Of a DNA stretch of 64,000 bases, positions 17,601 to 25,623 are shown piece by piece (position 1 is the stretch's first letter; every line of letters starts with the position of its first letter). The notes below the pieces were generated by a model. That model had not been told where the DNA came from. It did no database searches and was given only the letters and a program-made list of their open reading frames with translations. The stretch is from positions 1 to 64,000 of the forward strand of contig CAWHKD010000021.1 in assembly GCA_963829845.1 (NCBI GenBank), in the 5' to 3' direction. The position numbers and the translations under genes are program-made. This stretch comes from Gaiellasilicea sp963829845. GTDB lineage: Bacteria; Actinomycetota; Thermoleophilia; Gaiellales; Gaiellaceae.

Positions 17601-18298
17601 TGCGAGCCTCCGTGGACTCCCAGCAGCGAGCGCACCTTCTCCGGGTCGCCGAGCAGGTCCGCTGCAGAGCCTGTGTGCACGACCGCGCCCATGTCGAGCA
17701 CCACGACCTGCTGCGCGACGCGCGCCACGACGGCGAGGTTCTGCTCGACGAGCAGCACCGTCGTCAGCTCGGCCGCGCGCTCGAGCGCCGCGGCGACCTC
17801 GGTCACGAGCAGCGGCGCGAGCCCCTTCGTCGGCTCGTCGACGAGCAGCACCGGGTTGTCGTTCAGGAGCGCCCGCGCGATCGCGACCATCTGCTGCTGG
17901 CCGCCGGAGAGCGTGCCCGCCTTCTGCGCGCCGCGGACCCGCAGCTCGGGGAAGAGCTCGTAGACGAGCTCGTACCGGGGCGTCCCCCCGCGTTCGGAGA
18001 GCCGCAGGTTCTCGTCCACGGAGAGCCCGGCGAAGACGTCGCGGTCCTCCGGCACGTAGCCGATCCCGCGCCGGACGATCGCGTGCGTCGGCAGCCGCGT
18101 CAGCTCCTCGCCGGCGAGCGAGACGGTCCCGCGGCGCGGCACGAGGCCCATCATCGCGCGCAGCGTCGTCGTCTTCCCGACTCCGTTCCGACCGAGCAGC
18201 GCCGTCACGCCGCCCTCTGGCACGTCGAAGGAGACACCCTGGAGCACGTGCGACTCGCCGAGATGGACGTGGAGGTCCTGGACGCGGATCAGCGCCAT
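17597..18298 (-). CDS. livF: ABC transporter ATP-binding protein (LivF family)
   Basis: The 233-residue ATPase has Walker A in ALLGRNGVGKTTTLRAMMG, a Q-loop region, the signature LSGGQQQMVAIARAL, Walker B VLLVDEPTKGLAPL and the H-loop EQNLAVV nearby. The short length and the GIGYVPEDRDVFAGLSVDENL segment are typical of LivF rather than LivG. It works as a heterodimer with LivG to drive import. The start codon overlaps the LivG stop by one base (TGATG). Confidence 0.93.
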   Translation of the reverse strand: MALIRVQDLHVHLGESHVLQGVSFDVPEGGVTALLGRNGVGKTTTLRAMMGLVPRRGTVSLAGEELTRLPTHAIVRRGIGYVPEDRDVFAGLSVDENLRLSERGGTPRYELVYELFPELRVRGAQKAGTLSGGQQQMVAIARALLNDNPVLLVDEPTKGLAPLLVTEVAAALERAAELTTVLLVEQNLAVVARVAQQVVVLDMGAVVHTGSAADLLGDPEKVRSLLGVHGGSH

Positions 18299-19059
18299 CA
18301 GAGCGGCTCCCCGAGGTACGCCGTCTGCACGGTCTCGTTCGCCATCACCGCGTCGGGCTCGTCGAAGGCGAGCAGCGAGCCGTGGTGCATGACGGCGATC
18401 CTCTCGGCCAGGCCGACCACCACCTCCATCCGGTGCTCGACCATCAGCACCGTCTTGCCTTCATCGCGGTGGACTGACCGGATCAGCTCGACGAGCTCGT
18501 CGACGTCCTCGGCCGAGACTCCGGCCATCGGCTCGTCGAGCAGGATCACGTCGGGGCGGCTGGCGAGCAGCATCGCCAGCTCGAGCTTGCGCTTGTCGCC
18601 GTGCGAGAGCAGCCCGGCCGGCCAGAGCATCCTGGCGCCGAGGCCCACCCGGACGAGGGCGTCGCCCGCCCGCTCCCGAGCCTCCCGCACCGAGGCAGCG
18701 CGGCGCCAGATCCGCAGCGACCCGCCGAGCTCGGACTCGGCGGCCAACCGGACGTTCTCGTACACGGACAGGAGCGGAAAGACGCTCGAGACCTGGAACG
18801 TCCGTCCGAGCCCTGCGCGGGCACGCCGGTACGGCGGGTCTCCCGTGACGTCGCGTCCCCGGAGCTCGACGCTCCCCGCGGTCGGGCGAATGAGCCCCGA
18901 GAGCAGGTTGAAGAGCGTCGTCTTACCGGCGCCGTTCGGCCCGATGATCCCCACGAGCTCGCCCGCGCGGACCTCGAGCGAGACATCGGCGACGATCTTG
19001 GCGCCGCCGATGTCAAGCCCGAGGTTTCGCGTGGCGAGGATCGGTGCGGAGGTGGCCAC
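18298..19059 (-). CDS. livG: ABC transporter ATP-binding protein (LivG family)
   Basis: The 253-residue ATPase has Walker A GIIGPNGAGKTTLFNLLSG, the LivG insertion GRTFQVSSVFPLLSVYENV, Walker B VILLDEPMAGVS and the H-loop VEHRMEVVVGLAERIAVMHHG. The ABC signature is LSHGDKRKLELAMLL, a His where LSxGQ normally has Gly or Tyr; this variant is common in LivG. It is followed directly by LivF and lies 25 bases downstream of the binding-protein gene. Confidence 0.92.
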   Translation of the reverse strand: MATSAPILATRNLGLDIGGAKIVADVSLEVRAGELVGIIGPNGAGKTTLFNLLSGLIRPTAGSVELRGRDVTGDPPYRRARAGLGRTFQVSSVFPLLSVYENVRLAAESELGGSLRIWRRAASVREARERAGDALVRVGLGARMLWPAGLLSHGDKRKLELAMLLASRPDVILLDEPMAGVSAEDVDELVELIRSVHRDEGKTVLMVEHRMEVVVGLAERIAVMHHGSLLAFDEPDAVMANETVQTAYLGEPL

Positions 19060-19084
19060 GATCCCCGAGGTCAGGGAATGGCCG

Positions 19085-20293
19085 CTAGCTCCTCGGCTCC
19101 GGCGGGGCGACGAACTGCCCCTTGATGCGCGCGACCACCTTCGGCGCCCACTTGCCGTTCGCCTGCTTCACGAGCTTGACCTGGAACATCGGCTGGATCA
19201 TCGCGTGGTCGGAGGCGCGGATCGACTGCTGCCCCTTCGGGCCGACGAAGTTCCAGCCCTCGAGCGCCGAGATCATCTTGTCGACGTTGTCGCCCTTCGC
19301 GCCCGTCAGAGCCTGGACGATCATCTGGCCGGCGACGAAGCCGTCCGGCGTGAACAGGTCCGGCACCTGGCCGCGGTTCTTCATCGCCTTGACGAGGAAG
19401 GCGTTCACCTTGTTCTGCGGCGCCGTGTAGACGTAGTGCGAGAGGAAGTCGATCTTGGCCGCGACGTCGCCGAAGGTCGTCCAGGTCGCCCGCTCGGCGA
19501 GCCCGGTCGTGATCTTGTTCGAGACGCCGAAGGCGCCCTGCTGCTCGAGCGCGCGCCACATCGCGGGCGCAGTCGTCCCTGCCCAGGCGACGAAGAGGAG
19601 ATCCGGGTTCGCCTGCTTCACCTGCTGCGCGAACGGCGTGAAGTCCTGGGCCGAGAGCGGGACGAGCATCCGCCCGACGTTGTGGCCCTGCGAGCCGACG
19701 ATCGAGTTGACGGCTGCATAGTTGCCGACCCCGAAAGCGGAGTCCTGCGCGAAGACCGTCACCTTCTTGCCGACGCCCTTGAGGAACGTCGCCGCGGTCT
19801 TCACGTCCTGGTAGGTCTGGCGCCCGGAGCGGAACGTGTACTTGTTCGCACCCGTGATGGCGTCCGTCGCCGCCGGCCCGGAGATGAACAGAACCTTGTT
19901 CTGCGCCGCGAGCGGCGCCATCTGCAGGGCAACGCCCGAGGAGACGCTGCCGGCAAGGATCTTGTAGCCCTGGCCGATCAGGTCGCGGCCCGCAGCGACT
20001 GCCTTCGTCGGATCGGTGCCGTCGTCGACGATCTTCAGCTCGATCGGCCGTCCGTTGACCTTCATCGTGCCCTTGGTCGCGTAAAAGAGCCCATAGCGAA
20101 GGCCCTGGATGTACTCGGCGCCGTAGGCGGCCAGCAGGCCTGTGCGCGAGTAGACGATTCCGACCTTGTACGCGGCGGCCGCGGTTGTGCCGCTGCCGCC
20201 GTCAGTGCGCGCCTGCGCCCCGCCCGCGAACGCTGCGAGAAGCGCCGTTACCGCCGCGAGTGCCGCGACGCCACGCCAGTGCCTTGCCTGCAT
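19085..20293 (-). CDS. ABC transporter substrate-binding protein (LivJ/K type)
   Basis: The 402-residue product is an exported periplasmic-binding-type-1 protein. A signal peptide (RGVAALAAVTALLAAFAGGAQA, cut near residue 28) has no lipobox cysteine. The mature start YKVGIVYSRTGLLAAYGAEYIQGLRYGL is the standard LivJ/LivK opening, and the ligand-site region SGVALQMAPLAAQNKVLFISGPAATDAI follows. It captures the substrate outside the membrane for LivHMFG. It is the first gene of the ten-gene operon, with GGAGG about 9 bases before the ATG and a good promoter upstream. The substrate cannot be predicted from the sequence. Confidence 0.92.
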   Translation of the reverse strand: MQARHWRGVAALAAVTALLAAFAGGAQARTDGGSGTTAAAAYKVGIVYSRTGLLAAYGAEYIQGLRYGLFYATKGTMKVNGRPIELKIVDDGTDPTKAVAAGRDLIGQGYKILAGSVSSGVALQMAPLAAQNKVLFISGPAATDAITGANKYTFRSGRQTYQDVKTAATFLKGVGKKVTVFAQDSAFGVGNYAAVNSIVGSQGHNVGRMLVPLSAQDFTPFAQQVKQANPDLLFVAWAGTTAPAMWRALEQQGAFGVSNKITTGLAERATWTTFGDVAAKIDFLSHYVYTAPQNKVNAFLVKAMKNRGQVPDLFTPDGFVAGQMIVQALTGAKGDNVDKMISALEGWNFVGPKGQQSIRASDHAMIQPMFQVKLVKQANGKWAPKVVARIKGQFVAPPEPRS

Positions 20294-20342
20294 CTCCCTG
20301 ACCTCCGTGAGAAAACATGGACAGATCCCGAACCCAAACCTG

Positions 20343-20402
20343 AGACCCGATTCAGGTCTAAGGTACGGCTGCGCGCGGGAGGTGTCAAGACCCGCGTGGG
20401 TC
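20343..20402 (-). promoter_or_regulatory. two related inverted repeats around the transport operon promoter, candidate TetR operators
   Basis: Plus-strand positions 20343-20359 read AGACC-CGATTCA-GGTCT and overlap the predicted transcription start. Positions 20389-20402 read GACCC-GCGT-GGGTC and abut the -35 box. Both have GACC/GGTC arms, and they flank the promoter exactly. Their placement suits repression by the TetR protein encoded in the same operon. The binding protein is inferred, not shown. Confidence 0.5.
20360..20388 (-). promoter_or_regulatory. sigma-A type promoter of the transport operon
   Basis: On the minus strand a perfect -35 TTGACA (20388-20383) is followed after 17 bases by TACCTT (20365-20360). 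The start of transcription would be near 20353, giving a leader of about 60 bases before the ATG at 20293. The same pattern with a 17-base spacer occurs before ftsZ. Confidence 0.7.
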
Positions 20403-20407
20403 GTTTT

Positions 20408-21916
20408 TCAGGCGCCCAGCTCGTGCAGCAGCGGCGTGGTGTCGAACGGCTCGTAGCCGAGCCGCAAGGCGATCTCCTCGCTCGTCGGGCGCGTCCCCTC
20501 GCGCCAGAGCTCGAGCAGCCGCGCCCCGGTCTCGGGCCGGCGCCACCAGTCCTCGCCGACCTCGCCGACGAGGAAGCGACGGAGCTGTGCGGAGCGGATC
20601 CAGGCCCGGAGATAGTCGGCCGAGTAGAAGCCGGAGTCCATGTCCGAGAGGTAGTTCTCGGTGGGATAGTGGATGCCCGTCGCCGCGGTCAGGAGCTCCG
20701 AGTAGCCGCCTGGAGTGCCGCCGTCTTCCGCATAGCGCCCCCAGAAGTCGAGCTCGAACCGCAGCTTGGCGGCATAGCGGCGGAAGAGGAGCGCCTCGAG
20801 GAACACCGTCGCGTCGGCGTTCTCGGCGGCTTGGTCGTCGCTGAGCTCGAAGTGCTCGGCGTGCCAGCCGGGCTCGCGCGAGATCGCCTCGACGATGTAT
20901 GAGTAGATCTCGGTCAGCGCGTGGTCGCGTGAGATCTTGCGGAACGTGTACGGGAGGTCCGAGTCGACGCTTGCGTAGTGGAGCGCGTGGCCCGCCTCGT
21001 GAAGGAACGCCTGGTAGTCGTGCAGCCCGCCCTGCGCGCGCGTGATCAGGTGCACGACGCTCGGCGGGTCGGAGGCGATCACGCACGCGCGCGGTGACTT
21101 CTGCGGCCGGTCATCGAGATCGAGCCGGATCCCCGGCATCTCGGCCATGTTCAGGCCGATCGCGTTCAGCGTCGCCATGCACACCTCAACCGCCCGATCC
21201 TTTGTGTAGGTCCCTTCCAGCGGCGAGAGGCGGCGCAGGTAGCTCGTGTGGTTCGAGGTCGGAACGTCGTCGCGCTCGGGACCGAGCAGCTGCTCGAACC
21301 AGTGTTGCCGCATCCGGTCGTAGACGTCGGCGGACGCCCGGGCGGCCGCGTCCAGCGCCTCCTCGAGCTCGTGCAGTGAGATCCCCTTCTCCTCGCCGTT
21401 GCGCGCGATCGCGTCTGGTTCGCCGGAGAGCTCCGCCTCGAGCGCCTCTCCCGCGGCAAGCAGGTCGCGACGGTCGTCGTTGAAGCGAGCGCTGACGGCG
21501 TTCGCGAGCGTGCCCAGCTCGTCCCGGTCCCCGTACACCGGCAGCACGGCGAGCTTTGCCTGCGCACTCCGCAGCGGCAGCTCCTCGCCGCGCCAGTCGA
21601 CCCTGGCGGCCAGGATCCGGTTCTCCAGCTCGTCTTCGCGGGCGGCCAGCTCGCCGGAGACGATCCCTGCCTCGCAGGTCTTGCGCAGCCGGTAGAGGCG
21701 TTCGCGATCTTCGCCGTCGGTGGCTTCCTCTGCCGCGCGCAGGATGTCGAGCTGATCGTGCGAGAACAGGTCGCGGTAGCGCTCGACGATCGCCGCCTGC
21801 TCGGAGATCTCCTTCTCCCCCACACGGACGGCCCGTCCTTCCTCCGAGCGCTCGAAGAGGTAGCGCGCCAGACGCTCCTCATACTCGACCGGCGTCCTCA
21901 CCCCAGTCAGGCTCAC
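20408..21916 (-). CDS. M3-like zinc metallopeptidase
   Basis: The 502-residue product has the gluzincin zinc motif FLHEAGHALHYA (HExxH) near residue 310, with a downstream glutamate in HALTEIYSYIVEAI. The mainly helical architecture, SDMDSGFYSADYLRAWIRSAQL and GTRPTSEEIALRLGYEPFD at the C-terminus resemble peptidases of the M3/oligoendopeptidase group. There is no signal peptide, so it probably degrades peptides in the cytoplasm. The N-terminal half (residues 1-240) is highly charged and helical. The gene stands alone; its stop lies 6 bases before the operator region of the transport operon. Confidence 0.82.
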   Translation of the reverse strand: MSLTGVRTPVEYEERLARYLFERSEEGRAVRVGEKEISEQAAIVERYRDLFSHDQLDILRAAEEATDGEDRERLYRLRKTCEAGIVSGELAAREDELENRILAARVDWRGEELPLRSAQAKLAVLPVYGDRDELGTLANAVSARFNDDRRDLLAAGEALEAELSGEPDAIARNGEEKGISLHELEEALDAAARASADVYDRMRQHWFEQLLGPERDDVPTSNHTSYLRRLSPLEGTYTKDRAVEVCMATLNAIGLNMAEMPGIRLDLDDRPQKSPRACVIASDPPSVVHLITRAQGGLHDYQAFLHEAGHALHYASVDSDLPYTFRKISRDHALTEIYSYIVEAISREPGWHAEHFELSDDQAAENADATVFLEALLFRRYAAKLRFELDFWGRYAEDGGTPGGYSELLTAATGIHYPTENYLSDMDSGFYSADYLRAWIRSAQLRRFLVGEVGEDWWRRPETGARLLELWREGTRPTSEEIALRLGYEPFDTTPLLHELGA

Positions 21917-21927
21917 GTGTGTCGAGC

Positions 21928-22302
21928 CTACCGGACGAGGGTGCCGGTGACGGCCGCCGTGAGCTCCGCCAGCTCGAACGGCTTCCCGAGCACCGAATCG
22001 ACGCGGGCCCGGAGCTCCGGGCCGACCTCGCTCGTCCCCGACAGGAGCACGACGCGCGTCGACAGCTCGAGCGACGCGATCTCGTCCAGCAGCTCCAGCC
22101 CGTCGTCGGCGCCGACGTGGATGTCGAGCAGGATCACGTCCGGCGTCGCCCGCTCGATCTCACGGCGCGCCTCGGCGACGGTCGCCGCCTCGCGGACGCG
22201 GTGGCCGTCGAGCTCGAGGTTGACGCGGCAGAGCAGGCGCAGTGAGCGCTCGTCGTCCACCACGAGCACGTTCTTGGCGTGCTGACCCCCTGGCTCGCGC
22301 AT
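21928..22302 (-). CDS. single-domain response regulator
   Basis: The product is only a receiver (CheY-like) domain, about 124 residues from the ATG at 22302 (an in-frame ATG at 22326 would add 8). All key residues are present: the acidic pair in VLVVDDERSL, the phospho-acceptor Asp in VILLDIHVGADDG, the Thr/Ser switch in VVLLSGTSEVG and the lysine in VLGKPFEL. No output domain or kinase is encoded nearby, so it must signal by protein contact. A 12-bp palindrome GGACAAATGTCC (22340-22351) lies upstream and could be an operator. Confidence 0.85.
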   Translation of the reverse strand: MREPGGQHAKNVLVVDDERSLRLLCRVNLELDGHRVREAATVAEARREIERATPDVILLDIHVGADDGLELLDEIASLELSTRVVLLSGTSEVGPELRARVDSVLGKPFELAELTAAVTGTLVR

Positions 22303-22405
22303 AAGGCCGCGCACTGTACCCCGCATCCGTACCGCGCGAGGACAAATGTCCGTTTAATCATTGAAAATGGGAAATCGGAAGCATCCCGAGGACAAAGCCG
22401 CCGCA

Positions 22406-22537
22406 ATGAAGAGCCGCCCAATCGAAGAGCATCTCCCCGCACCGAGTGCGAGCTACCGGCGCCGCGCCTGGATCGAGTTCCAGCGCGCGCTCGACCCGCT
22501 CGCACCGATCAAGCCGCTGCCGCGGCCCCGGCCCTGA
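22406..22537 (+). CDS. possible 43-residue small protein
   Basis: The plus strand has an ATG at 22406 and a stop at 22537. The encoded 43-residue peptide is protein-like: MKSRPIEEHLPAPSASYRRR, then AWIEFQRALDPLAPIKPLP. It has an amphipathic middle with Trp and Phe and a proline-rich end. An AT-rich stretch (TTTAATCATTGAAAATGGG, 22353-22371) precedes it. It overlaps the 3' end of gltX, on the other strand, by 29 bases. No clear ribosome site is visible. No family is recognised. It could equally be chance. Confidence 0.3.
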   Translation: MKSRPIEEHLPAPSASYRRRAWIEFQRALDPLAPIKPLPRPRP

Positions 22538-23768
22538 GCCGGTCGAGCGACTCATCGCGACCGAGCAGCTCCAGGCTCTCGTAGAGGCCCGGCGAGATCC
22601 TGGAACCCGTCACCGCGACGCGGATCGGTTGGAACGCCTGCCGCGGCTTCAGGCCGAGGCTGTCCGTCACCTGCTTGAGCGTGGTCTCGAGTTCGGCCGC
22701 TTGCCACGATTCGACGCGTGCGAGGGCGTCCGCGACCGCCGTCAGGACGCCCCGGTCGAGCAGGCCCGAATCGGGCTCGACGCCGTGGAAGAGGAAGCCC
22801 GCGAACTCGGGGAACTCCCCGAGTTTGGCGATCTTCTCCTGCACGATCGGGCCGGCTGCGCGGATGCGCTCCTCCGGCCAGTCGTACGCCTGCTCGCGGA
22901 GGTAGGCGATCAACGCTTCAGCGTAGACGTCCGGCGAGAGCTCGCGGAGGTAGACGCCGTTCATCCAGTCGAGCTTCGCGTAGTCGAATGTCGACGGACT
23001 GGCGCCGACCCGCTCGAGCGTGAATCGCTCGATCAGGTCCTCCCGCGACATGATCGTGGTCTCCCCGTCCGGCGCCCACCCGAGCAAGGCGAGAAAGTTC
23101 ATCAGCGCTGGCGCGATGTACCCGGCCTGGCGGAACTCGTCGACCGAGATCGCGCCGTGCCGCTTCGAGAGCTTCTTGCCGTCCTCGCCAAAGACGTTCG
23201 GCACATGCGCATAGGTCGGAATCTCGGAGCCGAGCGCCTGGAGAATCTCGATCTGCTTCGGCGTGTTCGAGACGTGGTCGTCGCCGCGGATGACGTGCGT
23301 GATCCCGTCGAGCCAATCCTCGACCGGCGACGCGAAGTTGTAGGTCGGCCGCCCGTCGGAGCGGACGAGCACGAGATCGTCGAGCTGCTCGCTCGGGAAC
23401 TCGATCCGGCCTTTGACGGCGTCGTCCCAGGCGGTCGTGCCCTCGTCCGGCATGCGGAAGCGGATCGCGCCCTCGTCCTCGTACGCCTTGCCCTCCTCGA
23501 CGAGCCGGCGTGCCTCCTGCCCGCAACGCTCGAGCCGGTCGAGCTGGAAGGTGACGTCGCCGTCCCAGTCGATCCCGAGCCAGCGCAGCGAGCTCTGAAT
23601 CTGATCGACGGACTCGGCGACCTCGCGGCTCGTGTCGGTGTTCTCGATCCGCAGCAGGCACTCGCCACCCTGCCCGCGGGCGAAGAGCCAGTTGAAGAGA
23701 AACGTGCGGACACCGCCGATGTGGAGGAAGCCGGTGGGACTCGGAGCCATGCGGACGCGGACGGACAT
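22509..23768 (-). CDS. gltX: glutamyl-tRNA synthetase
   Basis: The 419-residue class I synthetase charges tRNA-Glu (possibly also tRNA-Gln in organisms using the amidotransferase route). The HIGH motif appears as APSPTGFLHIGGVRT, the KMSKS motif as DGKKLSKRHG near residue 229 and the RGDDHVSNTPKQIEI strand between them. Length is at the short end for bacterial GltX (usually 460-490); the C-terminal anticodon-binding part is present but compact. The ATG at 23768 is 20 bases from the divergent endonuclease IV gene. Confidence 0.93.
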   Translation of the reverse strand: MSVRVRMAPSPTGFLHIGGVRTFLFNWLFARGQGGECLLRIENTDTSREVAESVDQIQSSLRWLGIDWDGDVTFQLDRLERCGQEARRLVEEGKAYEDEGAIRFRMPDEGTTAWDDAVKGRIEFPSEQLDDLVLVRSDGRPTYNFASPVEDWLDGITHVIRGDDHVSNTPKQIEILQALGSEIPTYAHVPNVFGEDGKKLSKRHGAISVDEFRQAGYIAPALMNFLALLGWAPDGETTIMSREDLIERFTLERVGASPSTFDYAKLDWMNGVYLRELSPDVYAEALIAYLREQAYDWPEERIRAAGPIVQEKIAKLGEFPEFAGFLFHGVEPDSGLLDRGVLTAVADALARVESWQAAELETTLKQVTDSLGLKPRQAFQPIRVAVTGSRISPGLYESLELLGRDESLDRLRAGAAAAA

Positions 23769-23788
23769 GGGGTGGCTAGGTTACCCGG

Positions 23789-24637
23789 GTGCTCTATGGC
23801 GCCCACTGCTCAGGCGGGATCAAGGGCGCGCTCGACCGGGCGATCGAGATCGGCGCCGACGCGGTGCAGCTGTTCGCTCAGAGCCCGCGGATGTGGCGCT
23901 TCCCCGCGCATGCCGAGGAGGATCTCGCTCGCTTCCGCGAGCGTCGCGCCGAGGCGGGAATCGGCGCCGTGCTCGTGCACGCGCTCTACCTCTGCAACCT
24001 CGCCACGCCGGACGAGGTCGTCTTCGGCAAGAGCCTCGAGACGATGCGGGCTACGGTCGACGCCGCCTGCGCGATCGAAGCCGACGGCGTCGTCTTCCAC
24101 GTCGGCTCGCATCTCGGCACGGGCTTCGAGACCGGTCTAAAGCGCTGCGTGCCTGCCCTGCGCGAGGTGCTCGAGCACTGCTCCGAGACGACGTGGCTCC
24201 TGGTCGAGAACTCGGCCGGCGCGGGCGGCACCGTCGGCCGCTCGATCGAGGAGCTGGCCGCGATCGTCGACGCGCTCGACCGGCACGAGCGGCTCGGCAT
24301 CTGCCTCGACTCCTGCCACCTCTACGTCTCTGGAGTCGACGTCGGCGACCCGAAGCTGGTGGCGTCGACCCTGAAGGAGGTCGATGAGCGGATCGGGCTC
24401 GACCGCCTGCGCGCGCTGCACGTCAACGACGCCGCCGCGCCGCTCGGCTCGAACCGCGACCGGCACGCGAACGTGCTCGAAGGCGAGCTCGGTGAGCGGC
24501 TCGGGGCGTTTCTCGCCCACAAGGCGGTGCAGAGGCTGCCGGCGTTGATGGAGACCCCCGGCCCAGACGGACACGGCCCGGACGCTGCTGAGGTGCAGAA
24601 GCTGCGCGACCTGCACGGCCGCCGGCCGAAGCGGTAG
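23789..24637 (+). CDS. nfo: deoxyribonuclease IV (AP endonuclease)
   Basis: The 282-residue enzyme cuts DNA 5' of abasic sites in base excision repair, using three zinc ions on a TIM barrel. Visible family motifs are AHCSGGIKGALDRAIEIGADAVQLF at the start, VHALYLCNLATPD, GVVFHVGSHLGTG, LLVENSAGAGGTVG, GICLDSCHLYVSG and LHVNDAAAPLGSNRDRHANVLEGELG, which supply the His, Glu and Asp ligands. The start is a GTG at 23789. The region after the stop carries a 21-bp palindrome. Confidence 0.93.
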   Translation: MLYGAHCSGGIKGALDRAIEIGADAVQLFAQSPRMWRFPAHAEEDLARFRERRAEAGIGAVLVHALYLCNLATPDEVVFGKSLETMRATVDAACAIEADGVVFHVGSHLGTGFETGLKRCVPALREVLEHCSETTWLLVENSAGAGGTVGRSIEELAAIVDALDRHERLGICLDSCHLYVSGVDVGDPKLVASTLKEVDERIGLDRLRALHVNDAAAPLGSNRDRHANVLEGELGERLGAFLAHKAVQRLPALMETPGPDGHGPDAAEVQKLRDLHGRRPKR

Positions 24638-24641
24638 CGCA

Positions 24642-24974
24642 CTACGGGGGCTTGTGTCTATCAGACACAAGCCTCTCGTTCGCTCGCACGAGCTCAAGTG
24701 CGTCGAGCGCGATCGGCAGGTCGACGACGCGTGGAGAGGCGACCGCACCGAGGACGCCGAGCGCTGCCTGGCGCGTCGCTGTCCGAGCACGCCGACGCAG
24801 CTCCTCGGCGCGGACCAGCTCGCGGATCGTGTGGTAGCTCGGACGGGCGATCCCCAGTTCCTGTGCGGCCTCGCCGACCTGCCTCCAGGTTTCTGCGGCG
24901 GGCGTCCCGTCTCGGTGCAGACCGACGACGAGCGCGTGGACGCGCGGATCCTCACGGGCAATCGAGAAGCGCAT
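24642..24974 (-). CDS. small helix-turn-helix-like protein, unrecognised
   Basis: From the ATG at 24974 the product is 110 residues; a GTG at 25031 would add 19. No family is recognised. The part around residues 28-57, ETWRQVGEAAQELGIARPSY, followed by HTIRELVRAEELRRR, has the alternation of a DNA-binding helix-turn-helix followed by a basic helix. The C-terminal codons (ERLVSDRHK) are written by one copy of a perfect 21-bp palindrome, and a second copy lies 68 bases upstream of the ATG. That arrangement suggests a regulator acting on its own gene. It could also be a small mobile or selfish unit bracketed by the repeats. Confidence 0.55.
   Translation of the reverse strand: MRFSIAREDPRVHALVVGLHRDGTPAAETWRQVGEAAQELGIARPSYHTIRELVRAEELRRRARTATRQAALGVLGAVASPRVVDLPIALDALELVRANERLVSDRHKPP
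24651..24671. repeat. 21-bp perfect palindrome, copy 1
   Basis: CTTGTGTCT-ATC-AGACACAAG: 9-bp arms and a 3-base centre. It lies 13 bases after the nfo stop and inside the last codons of the minus-strand gene 24642-24974. Copy 2 at 25042 is identical in inverse orientation. Confidence 0.85.
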
Positions 24975-25041
24975 GCCTCGAGCGTGCCCGCGACCGAGGC
25001 CGACGTTCGCAACGATTTCGTCACGAGGCACGAAAAGAAGA

Positions 25042-25062
25042 CTTGTGTCTGATAGACACAAG
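25042..25062. repeat. 21-bp perfect palindrome, copy 2
   Basis: CTTGTGTCT-GAT-AGACACAAG, the exact inverse of copy 1. It lies upstream of the small regulator-like gene and 25 bases after the stop of the cysteine-rich gene, so it could be an operator, a terminator stem or both. It is not followed by a T run. Confidence 0.85.
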
Positions 25063-25087
25063 CGCGCCAGCACGCGCGACGGTTTTG

Positions 25088-25501
25088 CTAGGTGGTCGGG
25101 GTGATCTGCGCGATCACGCGGAAGCTCGGGCGCTCGCGCGGGACCTCGTGGAACTCGGGATTGCGGCACCCGAGCTCGTCGCCGCGACTCTCGTAGCAGG
25201 GCGACACCTCGACCTTGCACATCGGCAGCGGGGCGCCGGTGGCGCGGATCCCGCCGAACCCCTCGCGTTTCGCCTCGGCCGCTCGGAGCAGGTCGAGGTC
25301 GATCTCGACCCCGTAGACGCGCTGCATGCAGCCGACGTAGGTGTGGCCCCAGGCCTCGTAGGCGTAGACGAACGGGCAGGAGCGTTCGATGCAGGCTCCG
25401 GGGTAGACGACCTTGTCGCAGTGCACCTCGCACCGTCGGCACTCGACCTCGTCCTGAGGTCGGAGAGGGAGCTCGACGGGGGGCTGTGCAGCCTCGTCCA
25501 T
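25088..25501 (-). CDS. cysteine-rich putative metal-binding protein
   Basis: The product is 137 residues from the ATG at 25501 (a further ATG at 25546 is possible). It carries nine cysteines, seven of them spaced like metal ligands: VECRRCEVHCDKVVYPGACI, ERSCPFVYAYEAWG and YVGCMQRVYGVEID, then two more near PLPMCKVEVSPCYES and one in LGCRNPEFH. Such spacing suits one or two zinc or iron-sulfur sites. I cannot name a family. It stands alone on the minus strand, divergent from the Ca/H exchanger. A cytoplasmic location is likely, as there is no signal peptide. Confidence 0.7.
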   Translation of the reverse strand: MDEAAQPPVELPLRPQDEVECRRCEVHCDKVVYPGACIERSCPFVYAYEAWGHTYVGCMQRVYGVEIDLDLLRAAEAKREGFGGIRATGAPLPMCKVEVSPCYESRGDELGCRNPEFHEVPRERPSFRVIAQITPTT

Positions 25502-25623
25502 GGTCGGATTGTGGTCACGGTTGTCGCGCCCCGCAAGACTTGACAAGAGCCCGACTTTCAGGCAGGACGCGCGGCGCGCGAACCGTCCAGTGACTGTCCA
25601 CCCGCCAGTAGGATCGCCGGTTC

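Noticed and set aside
17600..20902. Very long plus-strand open frame opposite the transport operon
   Set aside because: It is antisense to clear Liv genes, has arginine- and aspartate-rich shadow composition and contains no domain. GC-rich third positions make such frames common here.
24642..25062. Insertion sequence with terminal inverted repeats
   Set aside because: The 21-bp palindromes bracket a gene, but no transposase, target duplication or matching flank was seen, so a mobile unit is kept only as one option.
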